NCBI RefSeq assembly: GCF_003672135.1
Contig: NC_039518.1
Location: forward strand, 248,001-312,000
DNA: 64,000 bases
Direction: 5' to 3'
DNA from: Ooceraea biroi
Taxonomy: Eukaryota > Arthropoda > Insecta > Hymenoptera > Formicidae
Part shown: one piece after another, positions 11,638 through 24,344 of the stretch
How the letters are laid out: the number at the start of each line of letters is the position of its first letter
How positions within the stretch are numbered: the stretch's first letter is position 1
The notes under the pieces: generated by a model
What the model was told of the DNA's origin: nothing
The model's database searches: none
The model's input: only the letters and a program-made list of their open reading frames with translations
Position numbers and translations under genes: made by a program

Positions 11638-14600
11638 CACCCTCAGAAAGGATTTCTGATAACAAGACGAAAAATATTCTTCACTAATTTAATCGTATTA
11701 CAAGTATAAAAAATATGAAAATAAAACAATTTTTAATTTAAATCAGTAATTTCTATTCTTCTCTCTCGAATTAAATAACATTGTTTCACTGTCTTGAGAC
11801 AAGAGTAACACATACAAATTTATGCTTATATATTCTTGTATGTAGAATAATTTGATATTAGCGCCACTTTATAGTAGGCTGTGTCGATGTCGACGCATCA
11901 TTTTCTCACGGTCGCTCGTAGACTCTGCGCTCCTGCGTCCTTTATTCGGATAAAACGGCCAATATTTATGTGTTGCAATCGAAAATCGGGAAAGTGTTTC
12001 TGTTATTTACAATGAATAAGTGCAATACTCTACAAGAAATATTAAAAGATATGGAAATGTAAGTAAGTATATACAATGTACTTACTTGAGAAATAAGATT
12101 CGAGATAAGACATTTCCACTTATTCATTGTAAATAACAGAAACACTTTCCCGATTTTCGATTGCAACACATAAATATTGGCCGTTTTGTGCAGATTCTAC
12201 AAATTCTCTTAGAAGAATAGAATAAGATGTCTTTTAGATCTCACAATATTCTTAAATCAAGAATATTTTGAACTTGCTAGAAATTTGTATCTAAATCCTT
12301 CTGAGAAAATGAATGAGATAGCACCAAGATTATTTTAATCTAGATTTTAGAATTTTCTATTCGAGATTAAAATATGCTTCTTTTCAATAATAAATATGAT
12401 TGTCGCTATAGCGATCTTATTTTATGATAGATTAAAGAGTAATAGCATTAAGTCCAGAAATCTTTTCTGTGGGTGTAGCGAGAGGGTTGACAATCGTCGT
12501 GTACCAGTTATAAAAGACACCGGTCACGCAATCGCGTAAACTATGTCTAAACAAAACAGGAGGACAAAACGGTTTAATCAAACAAGCTTGGAGTTATGAT
12601 CGATGCCAATGGTAAGTATGAAAACGGAAGGCCAAGTGATAATCAATGATTACATCGCGATTAATCCGTGCACCCTCAGAAAGGATTTCTGATAACAAGA
12701 CGAAAAGTATTCTTGACTAATTGAATCGTATTACAAGTATAAAAAATATGAAAATAAAACAATTTTTAATTTAAATCAGTAATTTCTATTCTTCTCTCTC
12801 GAATTAAATAAGATTGTCTCACTGTCTTGAGACAAGAGTAACACATACAAATTTATGCTTATATATTCTTGTATGTAGAATAATTTGATATTAGCGCCAC
12901 TTTATAGTAGGCTTTGTCCATGTCGACGCATCATTTTCTCACAGTCGCTCGTCGACTCGGCGCTTCTGCGTCCTTTATTCGGATAAAACGGCCAATATTT
13001 ATGTGTTGCAATCGAAAATCGGGAAAGTGTTTCTGTTATTTACAATGAATAAGTGCAATACTCTACAAGAAATATTAAAAGATATGGAAATGTAAGTAAG
13101 TATATACAATAAACTTACTTGAGAAATAAGATTCGAGATAAGACATTTCCATTGCACTTATTCATTGTAAATAACAGAAACACTTTCCCGATTTTCGATT
13201 GCAACACATAAATATTGGCCGTTTTGTGCAGATTCTACAAATTCTCTTAGAAGAATAGAATAAGATGTCTTTTAGATCTCACAATATTCTGAAATCAAGA
13301 ATATTTTGAACTTGCTAGAAATTTGTATCTAAATCCTTCTGAGAAAATTAATGAGATAGCACCAAGATTATTTAAATCTAGATTTTAGAATTTTCTATTC
13401 GAGATTAAAATATGCTTCTTTTCAATGATAAATATGATTGTCGCTATAGCGATCTTATTTTATGATAGATTAAAGAGTAATAGCATTAAGTCCAGAAATC
13501 TTTTCTGTGGGTGTAGCGAGAGGATTGACAATCGTCGTGTACCAGTTATAAAAGACACTGGTCACGTAATCGCGTAACCTATGTCTAAACAAAACAGGAG
13601 GACAAAACAGTTTAATCAAACAAGCTTGGAGTTATGATCGATGCCAATGGTAAGTATGAAAACGGAAGGCCAAGTGATAATCAATGATTACATCGCGATT
13701 AATCCGTGCACCCTCAGAAAGGATTTCTGATAACAAGACGAAAAGTATTCTTGACTAATTGAATCGTATTACAAGTATAAAAAATATGAAAATAAAACAA
13801 TTTTTAATTTAAATCAGTAATTTCTATTCTTCTCTCTCGAATTAAATAAGATTGTCTCACTGTCTTGAGACAAGAGTAACACATACAAATTTATGCTTAT
13901 ATATTCTTGTATGTAGAATAATTTGATATTAGCGCCACTTTATAGTAGGCTTTGTCCATGTCGACGCATCATTTTCTCACAGTCGCTCGTCGACTCGGCG
14001 CTTCTGCGTCCTTTATTCGGATAAAACGGCCAATATTTATGTGTTGCAATCGAAAATCGGGAAAGTGTTTCTGTTATTTACAATGAATAAGTGCAATACT
14101 CTACAAGAAATGTTAAAAGATATGGAAATGTAAGTAAGTATATACAATATACTTACTTGAGAAATAAGATTCGAGATAAGACATTTCCACTTATTCATTG
14201 TAAATAACAGAAATACTTTCCCGGTTTTCGATTGCAACACATAAATATTGGCCGTTTTGTGCAGATTCTACAAATTCTCTTAGAAGAATAGAATAAGATG
14301 TCTTTTAGATCTCACAATATTCTTAAATCAAGAATATTTTGAACTTGCTAGAAATTTGTATCTAAATCCTTCTGAGAAAATGAATGAGATAGCACCAAGA
14401 TTATTTTAATCTAGATTTTAGAATTTTCTATTCGAGATTAAAATATGCTTCTTTTCAGTAATAAATATGATTGTCGCTATAGCGATCTTATTTTATGATA
14501 GATTAAAGAGTAATAGCATTAAGTCCAGAAATCTTTTCTGTGGGTGTAGCGAGAGGGTTGACAATCGTCGTGTACCAGTTATAAAAGACACGGTCACGCA

Positions 14601-15565
14601 ATCGCGTAAACTATGTCTAAACAAAACAGGAGGACAAAACGGTTTAATCAAACAAGCTTGGAGTTATGATCGATGCCAATGGTAAGTATGAAAACGGAAG
14701 GCCAAGTGATAATCAATGATTACATCGCGATTAATCCGTGCACCCTCAGAAAGGATTTCTGATAACAAGACGAAAAGTATTCTTGACTAATTGAATCGTA
14801 TTACAAGTATAAAAAATATGAAAATAAAACAATTTTTAATTTAAATCAGTAATTTCTATTCTTCTCTCTCGAATTAAATAAGATTGTCTCACTGTCTTGA
14901 GACAAGAGTAACACATACAAATTTATGCTTATATATTCTTGTATGTAGAATAATTTGATATTAGCGCCACTTTATAGTAGGCTTTGTCCATGTCGACGCA
15001 TCATTTTCTCACGGTCGCTCGTCGACTCGGCGCTTCTGCGTCCTTTATTCGGATAAAACGGCCAATATTTATGGTTGCAATCGAAAATCGGGAAAGATTT
15101 ACAAGGAATAAGTGCAATACTCTACAAGAAATGTTAAAAGATATGGAAATGTAAGTAAGTATATACAATATACTTATTGAGAAATAAGATTCGAGATAAG
15201 ACATTTCCACTTATTCATTGTAAATAACAGAAATACTTTCCCGGTTTTCGATTGCAACACATAAATATTGGCCGTTTTGTGCAGATTCTACAAATTCTCT
15301 TACAAGAATAGAATAAGATGTCTTTTAGATCTCACAATATTCTTAAATCAAGAATATTTGAACTTGCTAGAAATTTGTATCTAAATCCTTTGAGAAAATG
15401 AATGAGATAACACCAAGATTATTTAATCTAGATTTTCGAATTTTCTATTCAGATTAAAATATGCTTCTTTTCAATAATAAATATGATTGTCGCTATAGCG
15501 ATCTTATTTTATGATAGATTAAAGAGTAATAGCATTAAGTCGAGAAATCTTTTCTGTGGGTGCAT
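11638..15565. repeat. Tandem array of a ~1.03-kb unit (three full, one partial)
   Basis: Units start at CACCCTCAGAAAGGATTTC at 11638, 12671, 13709 and 14741, giving periods of 1033, 1038 and 1032 bp. The fourth is cut at about 15565, where it passes into sequence beginning GCATGTAACG. A single further unit, missing its first ~30 bp, lies at 27476-28288 and ends at the same boundary. Units differ by scattered substitutions and small indels. No long conserved frame exists. Each unit carries the long hairpin described separately. Confidence 0.93.
11952..12187. repeat. 71-bp inverted repeat within the 1.03-kb unit
   Basis: The left arm 11952-12022 (starting AAAACGGCCAATATTTATG) and the right arm 12117-12187 (ending CATAAATATTGGCCGTTTT) are essentially perfect inverted copies about 94 bp apart. 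Between them a second short palindrome straddles AAGTAAGTATATACAATGTACTTACTT. The same structure recurs in each later unit (near 12990, 14030 and 15060; the last has a damaged left arm) and near 27758. It could be an ancient MITE captured in the tandem unit, or the core from which the unit arose. Confidence 0.85.
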
Positions 15566-16985
15566 GTAACGTAAATTGGATATTTTCAAAGAGACATCCC
15601 GGATTATCTTAATTTTAATTTACATTTTTTATTTCTCCTTCACCGGAGTTATTGCTTGAAAAGCCGAAACGGACGGTCGCAGGCAAAGGGAATTAATCGG
15701 AAAAAATTGGCAACGGCGAACGGAGACTACTAAAAACAAAAATGACGTGAACACGTGAATCCGCTGCCGATCAGATGAATTCAGTCTGATCGACAGCAGA
15801 ACGAAGCTCGTTCTTATCTCGTAATTCAATATTAAAACGCATCGAGGGAGGCGGATGATTCACGGCGTGCGGTATCGAGCGCAACGCAACCGCGGTTCTG
15901 CGTAAACGTCAAAATTGCACGACATTTCAGTATCGCGAGGAGGGATGTGAGACAGGGGGGAGAAAAAAATCCTCGTTCTTTACCTCTCACGCGCTGCGGT
16001 AAACGCGATTTAATGCGGGCTATCCTGGAGAGAGACGCGGAGCACGGAACGGCTCGAGAATTTTTCCGCGGTCGGAGCGTTGCTTCGACCAATAACGCGC
16101 GCACAGTCCGGACACTTTCTATAAATAACAATGGGGGCTGCGCATCGTCTGCTAGCTGATGCAAAGGCTGCGAGTTGCGCGTGCGCGCGCTATCGACGTC
16201 ACTGGCCAGCTAACCTGACCCGACCCGGATAGTTGATCGTTACGCCTCGCGATGTTTTCGACTCAAAATTATATTGTACGTATTTGCCTTCCCGTTCATG
16301 ATTTTCGAAGATAAATGGAATTATTACGACAAATTAATCCACAGTTCGATCGTAGTCGTTACATTCATTTTTTTATATTTTATTTAACGAATTTAATTTC
16401 GTTTAATTTTTTCAGAAGCTTAATGAATAATCTACAAGCTTAATAATATCGTAATAATTATTGAGAAATATTGTGGAAATGCAATTATGGGTTCAGCAGA
16501 AAAGTTTGACGTTTGAGTATGATGGCATTTGTAATTCCCGCGGAATTGTCGGCCGACATCGTGGCGTTAGATGCAACTTCAGGGAACTAACCTGGTGTGC
16601 TTGACACGTCCGTGGAACGGGTCGAAACGAACGTCAATTCTTTTGACTGGCTTTAGACTAAGGAGTTTTAGTTGCTTTACGATCGCACTAATCACGCCGG
16701 CAGAACGCGTGAGAGTTCCACTGAAGGGGACAGACATCTTAGATAACTCCGCGAATACGTGACCGCGAACAACGTAGACACCGTTCGCGGTATCACTGTC
16801 GGAAGTTGCTGCGACAGTGTTGCCAATCGCACCGCGGGTTGGCAGCGTTTCCAGTGTGCATTATCGATCTTGCATTTCTTCGATAAAGATCGCGGATTAT
16901 AAGTATTTTCCGAAGGAAAATAGAAAAATTAATTATTAATTAAAATTAATTTTTCGATTTGTACCGCTTGATATTTATTAATTAA
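15566..16985. other. AGO1-upstream segment, first copy
   Basis: This segment is almost identical to 28289-29712, differing only by a few single-base indels. It is partly CpG-rich (about 15840-16260), with a TATA-like CTATAAATAAC near 16119 followed by an ATG near 16131 that opens only a short unrecognised frame. It may hold upstream promoter or regulatory sequence for AGO1, which follows some 5 kb downstream; that role is inference from position only. Confidence 0.55.
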
Positions 16986-17732
16986 CCCCTTCGGCGGCAT
17001 TGACGCCATATGGCGCGAAAAATGTATGTGTCCATCTCGGCATTGACGCCATATGGCGTCCTTGTATTTTTTTCGATTGATTGGGCCGATCTTCATAAAA
17101 CTTAGTACCCAAAAGCTTTTTGGGTCGCTGAATACGAATCCATAGTCAAAATTTCAAAATTCAAAATGACTGATCTAATATGGCGATCAAATATAATCAT
17201 AAAATCAAAATTTGTTCGGAATGTTATTAAATCTGATATCTAAGGGTTTCTGGGACTGATGAATACGAATCTCAGATCACAATTCCAAAATTCAAAATGA
17301 CGGACCCAATATTGCGGTCAAAAAAGCAAAATCTATCCGAGTGTTATGAAAACTAGTATCCAAGAATTTTTTCAGTCGCTGAATTTGAGGTACAAAATTG
17401 CAAAATTCAAAATGTCGAACCCAATGAAGTGGCACAAAATAAATAAAAACTTGTTTCACTGACTAAGTTTTTGGATGCATCTTTCCAAAGATAGTTTGGA
17501 TTCCCAATTCTAAGATACAAATACTTGTCAGTTTTTCAATTGTTCTTAGATAGATTTGGTGTTTTGACCACCATATTGGATCCGCCATTTGGAATTATGA
17601 AATTTTGTACCGCAAATTCATATTTCGCGAGCCAAAAAATCACTAAATACAAGGTGTGTTTAAAATCCGATTACTTTTTTCTGGGTGCCACCAGGGGCAC
17701 AAACAGTGATATTCTGTTTGCCGCTGAAGGGG
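16986..17732. mobile_element. TTAA-flanked MITE, piggyBac-like
   Basis: The 747-bp element begins CCCCTTCGGCGGCA and ends with the inverse complement TGCCGCTGAAGGGG, with TTAA directly outside each end (16982-16985 and 17733-17736). TTAA target and CCC-initial TIRs are piggyBac features. Inside the left end GACGCCATATGGCG occurs twice, the second as a perfect 16-bp palindrome at 17045-17060. No transposase is encoded; a 100-codon frame starting at 17525 runs out into the neighbouring repeat and is not a gene. Other copies: 29713-30459 (whole), 23851-24340 (right part) and 43813-43992 (inverted, cut by the gap). Confidence 0.85.
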
Positions 17733-17736
17733 TTAA

Positions 17737-20700
17737 GGGGAAGCTGGAGTTGCTAGTGAACTATTTTTTCACTATAGCGATGGTAATTGCAGTTTCGAAA
17801 ATTCTCTTTATTGCTTGTGCAGAATAAAAAATCCTTTTCCACAAATGAAGTACAGATAGAAAGAAAGCCCGTTCTACAGGACTTTATATTCAAAATGGAA
17901 AAAAGTTAGAAAAGACAAATGCAAGTTTTTAACTTTTCTTTCACTATAGCAATAGTAACTGAAGGTTTCGAATATTCTCTTTATTGCTTGTGCAGAATAA
18001 AAAATCCTTTTCCACAAATGAAGTATAGATAGAAAGAAAGCCCGCTCTACAGGACTTTATATTCAAAATGGAAAAAAGTTAGAAAAGACAAATGCAAGTT
18101 TTTAACTTTTCTTTCACTATAGCAATAGTAACTGCAGTTTCAAAAATTCTCTTTATTGCTTGTGCAGAATAAAAAATCCTTTTCCACAAATGAAGTATAG
18201 ATAGAAAGAAAGTCCGTTCTACAGGACTTTATATTCAAAATGAAAAAAAGTTAGAAAAGACAAATGCAAGTTTTAACTATTTTTCACTATAGCGATGGTA
18301 ATTGCAGTTTCGAAAATTCTCTTTATTGCTTGTGCAGAATAAAAAATCCTTTTCCACAAATGAAGTATAGATAGAAAGAAAGCCCGTTCTACAGGACTTT
18401 ATATTCAAAATGGAAAAAAGTTAGAAAAGACGAATGCAAGTTTTTAACTTTTTTTTCACTATACGATGGTAATTGCAGTTTCGAAAATTCTCTTTATTGC
18501 TTGTGCAGAATAAAAATCCTTTTCCACAAATGAAGTATAGATAGAAAGAAAGCCCGCTCTACAGGACTTTATATTCAAAATGGAAAAAGTTAGAAAAGAC
18601 AAATGCAAGTTTTTAACTTTTTTTTCACTATAGCGATGGTAATTGCAGTTTCGAAAATTCTCCTTATTGCTTGTGCAGAATAAAAAATCCTTTTCCACAA
18701 ATGAAGTATAGATAGAAAGAAAGCCCGCTCTACAGGACTTTATATTAAAAATGGAAACAGTTAGAAAAGACAAATGCAAGTTTTAACTATTTTTCACTAT
18801 AGCGATGGTAATTGCAGTTTCGAAAATTCTCTTTATTGCTTGTGCAGAATAAAAAATCCTTTTCCACAAATGAAGTATAGATAGAAAGAAAGCCCGTCTA
18901 CAGGACTTTATATTCAAAATGGAAAAAAGTTAGAAAAGACAAATGCAAGTTTTTAACTTTTTTTCACTATAGCGATGGTAATTGCAGTTTCGAAAATTCT
19001 CTTTATTGCTTGTGCAGAATAAAAACTCCTTTTCCACAAATGAAGTATAGATAGAAAGAAAGCCCGTTCTACAGGACTTTATATTCAAAATGAAAAAGTT
19101 AGAAAAGACAAATGCAAGTTTTAACTATTTTTCACTATAGCGATGGTAATTGCAGTTTCGAAAATTCTCTTTATTGCTTGTGCAGAATAAAAAATCCTTT
19201 TCCACAAATGAAGTATAGATAGAAAGAAAGCCCGCTCTACAGGACTTTATATTCAAAATGGAAAAAGTTAGAAAAGACAATGCAAGTTTTTAACTTTTTT
19301 TTCACTATAGCGATGGTAATTGCAGTTTCGAAAATTCTCTTATTGCTTGTGCAGAATAAAAAATCCTTTTCCACAAATGAAGTATAGATAGAAAGAAAGC
19401 CCGTCTACAGACTTTATATTCAAAATGGAAAAAAGTTAGAAAAGACAATGCAAGTTTTAACTTTTTTTCACTATAGCGATGGTAATGCAGTTCGAAATTC
19501 TCTTATTGCTTGTGCAGAATAAAAAATCCTTTCCACAATGAAGTATAGATAGAAAGAAAGCCCGCTCTACAGGACTTTATATTCAAAATGGAAAAAGTTA
19601 GAAAAGACAAATGCAAGTTTTTAACTTTTTTTTCACTATAGCGATGGTAATTGCAGTTTCGAAAATTCTCCTTATTGCTTGTGCAGAATAAAAAATCCTT
19701 TTCCACAAATGAAGTATAGATAGAAAGAAAGCCCGTTCTACAGGACTTTATATTCAAAATGGAAAAAGTTAGAAAGACAAATGCAAGTTTTTAACTTTTT
19801 TTTCACTATAGCGATGGTAATTGCAGTTTCGAAAATTCTCTTTATTGCTTGTGCAGAATAAAAATCCTTTTCCACAAATGAAGTATAGATAGAAAGAAAG
19901 CCCGCTCTACAGGACTTTATATTCAAAATGGAAAAAAGTTAGAAAAGACAAATGCAAGTTTTTAACTTTTTTTCACTATAGCGATGGTAATTGCAGTTTC
20001 AAATTCTCTTATTGCTTGTGCAGAATAAAAAATCCTTTTCCACAAATGAAGTATAGATAGAAGAAAGCCGTTCTACGGATTTATATTCAAAATGAAAAGT
20101 TAGAAAGACAAATGCAAGTTTAACTCCTCCGGTTATTGCTTGTGCAGAATAAAAAATCCTTTTCCACAAATGAAGTATAGATAGAAAGAAAGCCCGTTCT
20201 ACAGGACTTTATATTCAAAATGGAAAAAGTTAGAAAAGACAAATGCAAGTTTTTAACTTTTTTTTCACTATAGCGATGGTAATTGCAGTTTCGAAAATTC
20301 TCTTTATTGCTTGTGCAGAATAAAAAATCCTTTTCCACAAATGAAGTATAGATAGAAAGAAAGCCGCTCTACAGGACTTTATATTCAAAATGGAAAAAGT
20401 TAGAAAAGACAAATGCAAGTTTTAACTTTTTTTTCACTATAGCTGATGGTAATTGCAGTTTCAAAATTTCCTTATTGCTTGTGCAGAATAAAAATCCTTT
20501 TCCACAAATGAAGTATAGATAGAAAGAAGCCCGTTCTACAGGACTTTATATTCAAAATGGAAAAAGTTAGAAAAGACAAATGCAAGTTTTTAACTTTTTT
20601 TTTCACTATAGCGATGGTAATTGCAGTTCGAAAATTCTCTTATTGCTTGTGCAGAATAAAAAATCCTTTTCCACAAATGAAGTATAGATAGAAAGAAAGC

Positions 20701-21093
20701 CCGTTCTACAGGACTTTATATTCAAAATGGAAGAAAGTTAGAAAAGACAAATGCAAGTTTTAACTTTTTTCACTATAGCGATGGTAATTGCAGTTCGAAA
20801 ATTCTCGTAGCTTGTGCAGAATAAAAATCCTTTCACAAAAGAATATAAAGAAAGAAAGCCCGTTCTACAGGACTTTATATTCAAAATGGAAAAAAGTTAG
20901 AAAGACAAATGCAAGTTTTTAACTTTTTTCCATTTTGAATATAAAGTCCCCTGTAGAGCAGACTTTCTTTCTATCTATACTTCATTTGTGGAAAAGGATT
21001 TTTTATTCTGCACAAGCAATAAAGAGAATTTTCGAAACTGCAATTACCATCGCTATAGTGAAAAAATAGTTCACTAGCAACTCCAGCATCCCC
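17737..21093. mobile_element. TTAA-flanked foldback-like element with 19-monomer arm
   Basis: The left tip GGGGAAGCTGGAGTTGCTAG and the right tip (inverse complement GGGGATGCTGGAG…) are flanked by TTAA at 17733-17736 and 21094-21097. Behind the left tip a ~172-bp monomer (TTTCACTATAGCGATGGTAA…) is repeated 19 times head to tail to about 20925. There orientation flips, and one inverted monomer leads to the right tip. The whole is an inverted-repeat element with one arm expanded. It shares its left TTAA with the neighbouring MITE. Many monomers here carry single-base deletions absent from the second copy at 30464-33905. Superfamily could be piggyBac-like or another TTAA type such as Kolobok. 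Confidence 0.85.
17767..20930. repeat. ~172-bp tandem repeat array, first copy
   Basis: Nineteen monomers were counted by the recurring block CAGGACTTTATATTC. Two sequence classes differ at CCCGTTC versus CCCGCTC, and a variant with AGCAATAGTAACTG in place of AGCGATGGTAATTG occurs near 17950 and 18120. Monomers between about 19260 and 20120, and around 20450-20860, show many 1-nt losses. Minus-strand frames across several monomers are by-products of the repeat period. Confidence 0.92.
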
Positions 21094-21097
21094 TTAA

Positions 21098-21557
21098 TCG
21101 ATTGATCGAAAAACATAATTTGGAGAAAATTATTACATATATTATACATTACAGTACAATATAATAATGCAGTACATTACTATTCTAAGTTGCCGATAAT
21201 ATCGATATGCCATTCGCGCGAAGAGGCATGATGCTTGAAGAAGAAACTTGATGCAACGTCGTGCGCGAAGAAACAGTTTGAATCCCGCGCGAGGCGCGAG
21301 CGAGACGCTCCCTGATTGCAGCTCGCGGAACTCGCAGTCGCGACCCGCGCCGCCTCTGTCGTCAGGCGGTTGGTCGCCAGTGCGGCCAATGGGCGCCGCG
21401 CTAGCGGACGCCATTGCGGAGGACGGGTCTCGTTCGGTGGTGTCGTTCGCAGTGTGTGATGTGGGGAAGCGTGTAGTGTGGCCAGTGGGGTCTTCTGTTG
21501 AATTTTTTACTTATTTATTAGTAGTTATCTGGTCTTTTGCACACGGCAGCAGCGAGA
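21098..21557 (+). promoter_or_regulatory. Presumed AGO1 proximal promoter and 5' UTR, first copy
   Basis: A CpG-rich stretch (about 21280-21470), including a CCAAT-like GGCCAATGGG, leads directly to the AGO1 first coding exon at 21558. It is nearly identical to 33910-34367. The transcription start cannot be fixed from sequence alone. Confidence 0.5.
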
Positions 21558-23850
21558 ATGTACCCCGCAGGACAAGGTGAGCGCCTTCGCTTCGGAGCAG
21601 CACGAAAACCTCCCCCATAGATACGCTGAACGTTCACGTTGATGACTGCAACGAGCGAATTCGTGAGCTTTTTCCCAAGCTTCTTGCAAGTTCGTACGCT
21701 TGCCTGTGACGTTCGAGAGATCTCCTCAAAGTGTTCCTCCCTGATGATGCTTCATTGTCCAGCGACAGTGCCATCGACATGTCGCGAAGACGTCACGTTG
21801 ATGTTCGTGCGTGTTCTCCGCGGAAGACACGCTGAATGACCTCGGATGAACCTCGCTCAACAGGCACGCGTGTCGTCACTCGCGCGATCCGTTCAGATCA
21901 TTTTGGGGCCCCGAGTCCCATTAAACCTCTATGCGTTGCCTAATCCCAGGCCACTGTCGTCGTTTCTCTCCCTCTAAACTGATCTTATCAGACAAAGAAG
22001 GATAGAGGTCCAGGTGCATCTCGATAGAACGCATCTGTTGTACGTATTGATCAATCGATTGGCTGACGATCTTTCTGTTTCGTCTTTCTCTATTCATAGT
22101 TGATCTTAATTACAGATACAAAATTAATCCCAAAATTTTGATCGAATAGGCTTGTCATTTATGTAACAACCTATAAATTTGTAATGTGTATGATCCTTAT
22201 AGATATGTGCTAAAGACGAGATCTAAAGTTAAAGCGTACATGTCAGAAATAGTTTGCGCATTTATGATTTAGAAAGAAAAAGTTTAATGTATATACTTTA
22301 AGAAGTATGCCGGGAAAATTGATAAAAAATGCTTTGCTACAGAATCAGCTGCATATCCTTTCGAAACGTTTATTTTTATTTGGTACGTTGGTGCTTCCGA
22401 GTTGTATTTTTAGTAGTATTAACTAGTATTTGTTCGTCGAACAATTCTGATAGCGAAGTCCTCCAGATTATTCTCTTTGTGATAGGAAAGTGATGTTATT
22501 GGCAAGCATATTTTGTTAATTATCTTGTTAAATGTACATGTACGAATGTTTTTTTTTTTGTTATAATCACTGACGGTATATGTAAAAACAGAAACTCAGA
22601 TACCGTAATCTGTTGTTTAACTCTTCTGCCGCTTAAGCTTTAACACTTTGTCAAATAATCACTTGATGCAGCATCACTTGTGGATGATATTGTAGAAATT
22701 GTTTACTTCGCAGTCATGTTACTGCATGATGAATCTCAAAGTTAAAGAAACAACAGGAAATAAAAGTTGAAGAAACATTTAGCAGAATTTTTTAAGCACG
22801 GTCTAATGATTCCAATTCTCCAACTTCACACGAATATAGATAAAGACGTAGAAAAATTAATATTGAGTTTGGGGAAATTATGTTTACATCAATTTGCATT
22901 TCCGCAGCCCCTCCACCTGGACCTTCAACAAGTGGCGGTTCTGTTGGAACGGCAGGAGTGGCGACCAGTAGTGTCGCAGCTCCTAGCAGTATGGGGCTGG
23001 TACCTGCACAACAGGCACATGCACCTCCTCAATCAATGGAAACGCCAAGTGAGTGCACCTTTTCAATTCTGCGCAATTGTTACAAGAGGATTTTACGCCG
23101 AGACATTTACACGAACAATTGATCTTGCAGTATTCACGTGCCCTCGGAGACCAAACATAGGACGGGAAGGTAGACGATCGGGTTGAGAGCCAACCACTTC
23201 CAGATTAGTATGCCACGTGGCTTTGTACATCACTACGACATTAGCATACAGCCTGACAAATGTCCTCGGAAAGTTAATAGGGAAATTATAGAGACTATGG
23301 TTCACGCGTATTCTAAAATATTTGGAACTCTTAAGCCTGTGTTTGATGGAAGAAATAATTTGTACACAAGGGACCCCTTGCCTATCGGTAGTGATAAATT
23401 AGACTTAGAGGTAAGAAGATAAAGCATATCGAGTAGCGCTTCAAATATTTTGGATGCCAAACGACTCACGACTCACGCTGCATTCTTGATTCTTGCAGGT
23501 TACACTGCCTGGTGAGGGTAAAGATAGAGTTTTCAGAGTGCTCATCAAATGGGTGTCGCAGGTTTCGTTGTTCGCTTTAGAAGAGGCTCTGGAAGGCCGA
23601 ACGAGACAAATTCCGTACGATGCTATCCTCGCTTTAGACGTCGTGATGAGGCATTTACCATCTATGACATACACTCCAGTAGGTAGATCATTCTTCAGTA
23701 CGCCGGATGGATACTACCATCCGTTAGGTGGGGGCAGGGAAGTGTGGTTCGGATTCCACCAGTCGGTGAGACCGTCGCAATGGAAGATGATGTTGAATAT
23801 CGATGGTAAGCAACCAAAAAAACCTTGCCTTACGTTCGTGCTTTTTCTGT
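21558..23850 (+). pseudogene. AGO1: Partial duplicate of AGO1 (coding exons 1-4)
   Basis: Exons equivalent to the clean copy lie at 21558-21576, 22908-23048, 23131-23410 and 23499-23805, with the same splice sites. Exon 3 is one base shorter (a C lost near 23175 in GGTAGA-CGATCGG), which breaks the frame after RPNIGREGR. After the exon 4 donor, similarity to AGO1 stops at about 23850, 45 bp into intron 4, and the sequence jumps into the middle of the TTAA MITE. No exon 5 or later follows. It is either a truncated tandem duplicate or, more likely in my view, a second haplotype or misassembled copy of the same locus. Confidence 0.85.
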
Positions 23851-24340
23851 GATAAGGGGTTCTGGGACTGATGAATCGAATCTCAGATCACAATTCCAAA
23901 ATTCAAAATGACGGAACCCAATATTGCGGTCAAAAAAGCAAAATCTATCCCGAGTGTTATGAAAACTAGTATCACAAGAATTTTTTCAGTCGCTGAATTT
24001 GAGGTACAAAATTGCAATTCAAAATGTCGAACCCAATGAAGTGGCACAAAATAATAAAACTTGTTTCACTGATAAGTTTTGGATGCATCTTTCCAAAGAT
24101 AGTTTGGATTCCCAATTCTAAGATACAAATACTTGTCAGTTTTCCAATTGTTCTTAGATAGATTTGGTGTTTTGACCACCATATTGGATCCGCCATTTGG
24201 AATTATGAAATTTTGTACGCCAAATTCATATTTCGCGAGCCAAAAAATCACTAAATACAAGGTGTGTTTAAAATCCGATTACTTTTTTCTGGGTGCCACC
24301 AGGGGCACAAACAGTGATATTCTGTTTGCCGCTGAAGGGG
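23851..24340. mobile_element. Right part of the TTAA MITE, third copy
   Basis: Matches about 17240-17732 of the first copy and ends with GCCGCTGAAGGGG followed by TTAA (24341-24344). It starts abruptly at the AGO1 intron 4 breakpoint. Small indels relative to the other copies are frequent. Confidence 0.85.
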
Positions 24341-24344
24341 TTAA

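Noticed and set aside
15947..16159. 70-residue frame with a nearby TATA-like box, considered an alternative AGO1 first exon
   Set aside because: No splice donor in a matching phase was identified and the residues are unlike any AGO1 start I know.
17525..17827. 100-residue frame starting MSVFQLFLDRFG, also seen at 24133 and 30252
   Set aside because: It runs from inside the TTAA MITE across its TIR into the foldback-like array, and recurs only because those elements were duplicated. No domain is visible.
18459..20418. Minus-strand frames with repeated LSFLTFSILNIKSCRAGFLSIYTS-type sequence (also 32303-33695)
   Set aside because: They simply follow the ~172-bp repeat: two monomers keep frame by chance. 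They break wherever a monomer has an indel.
17767..20930. Regular ~172-bp repeats considered as a CRISPR-like array
   Set aside because: Monomers are contiguous, with no unique spacers, and sit inside a TTAA-flanked element in a eukaryotic genome.
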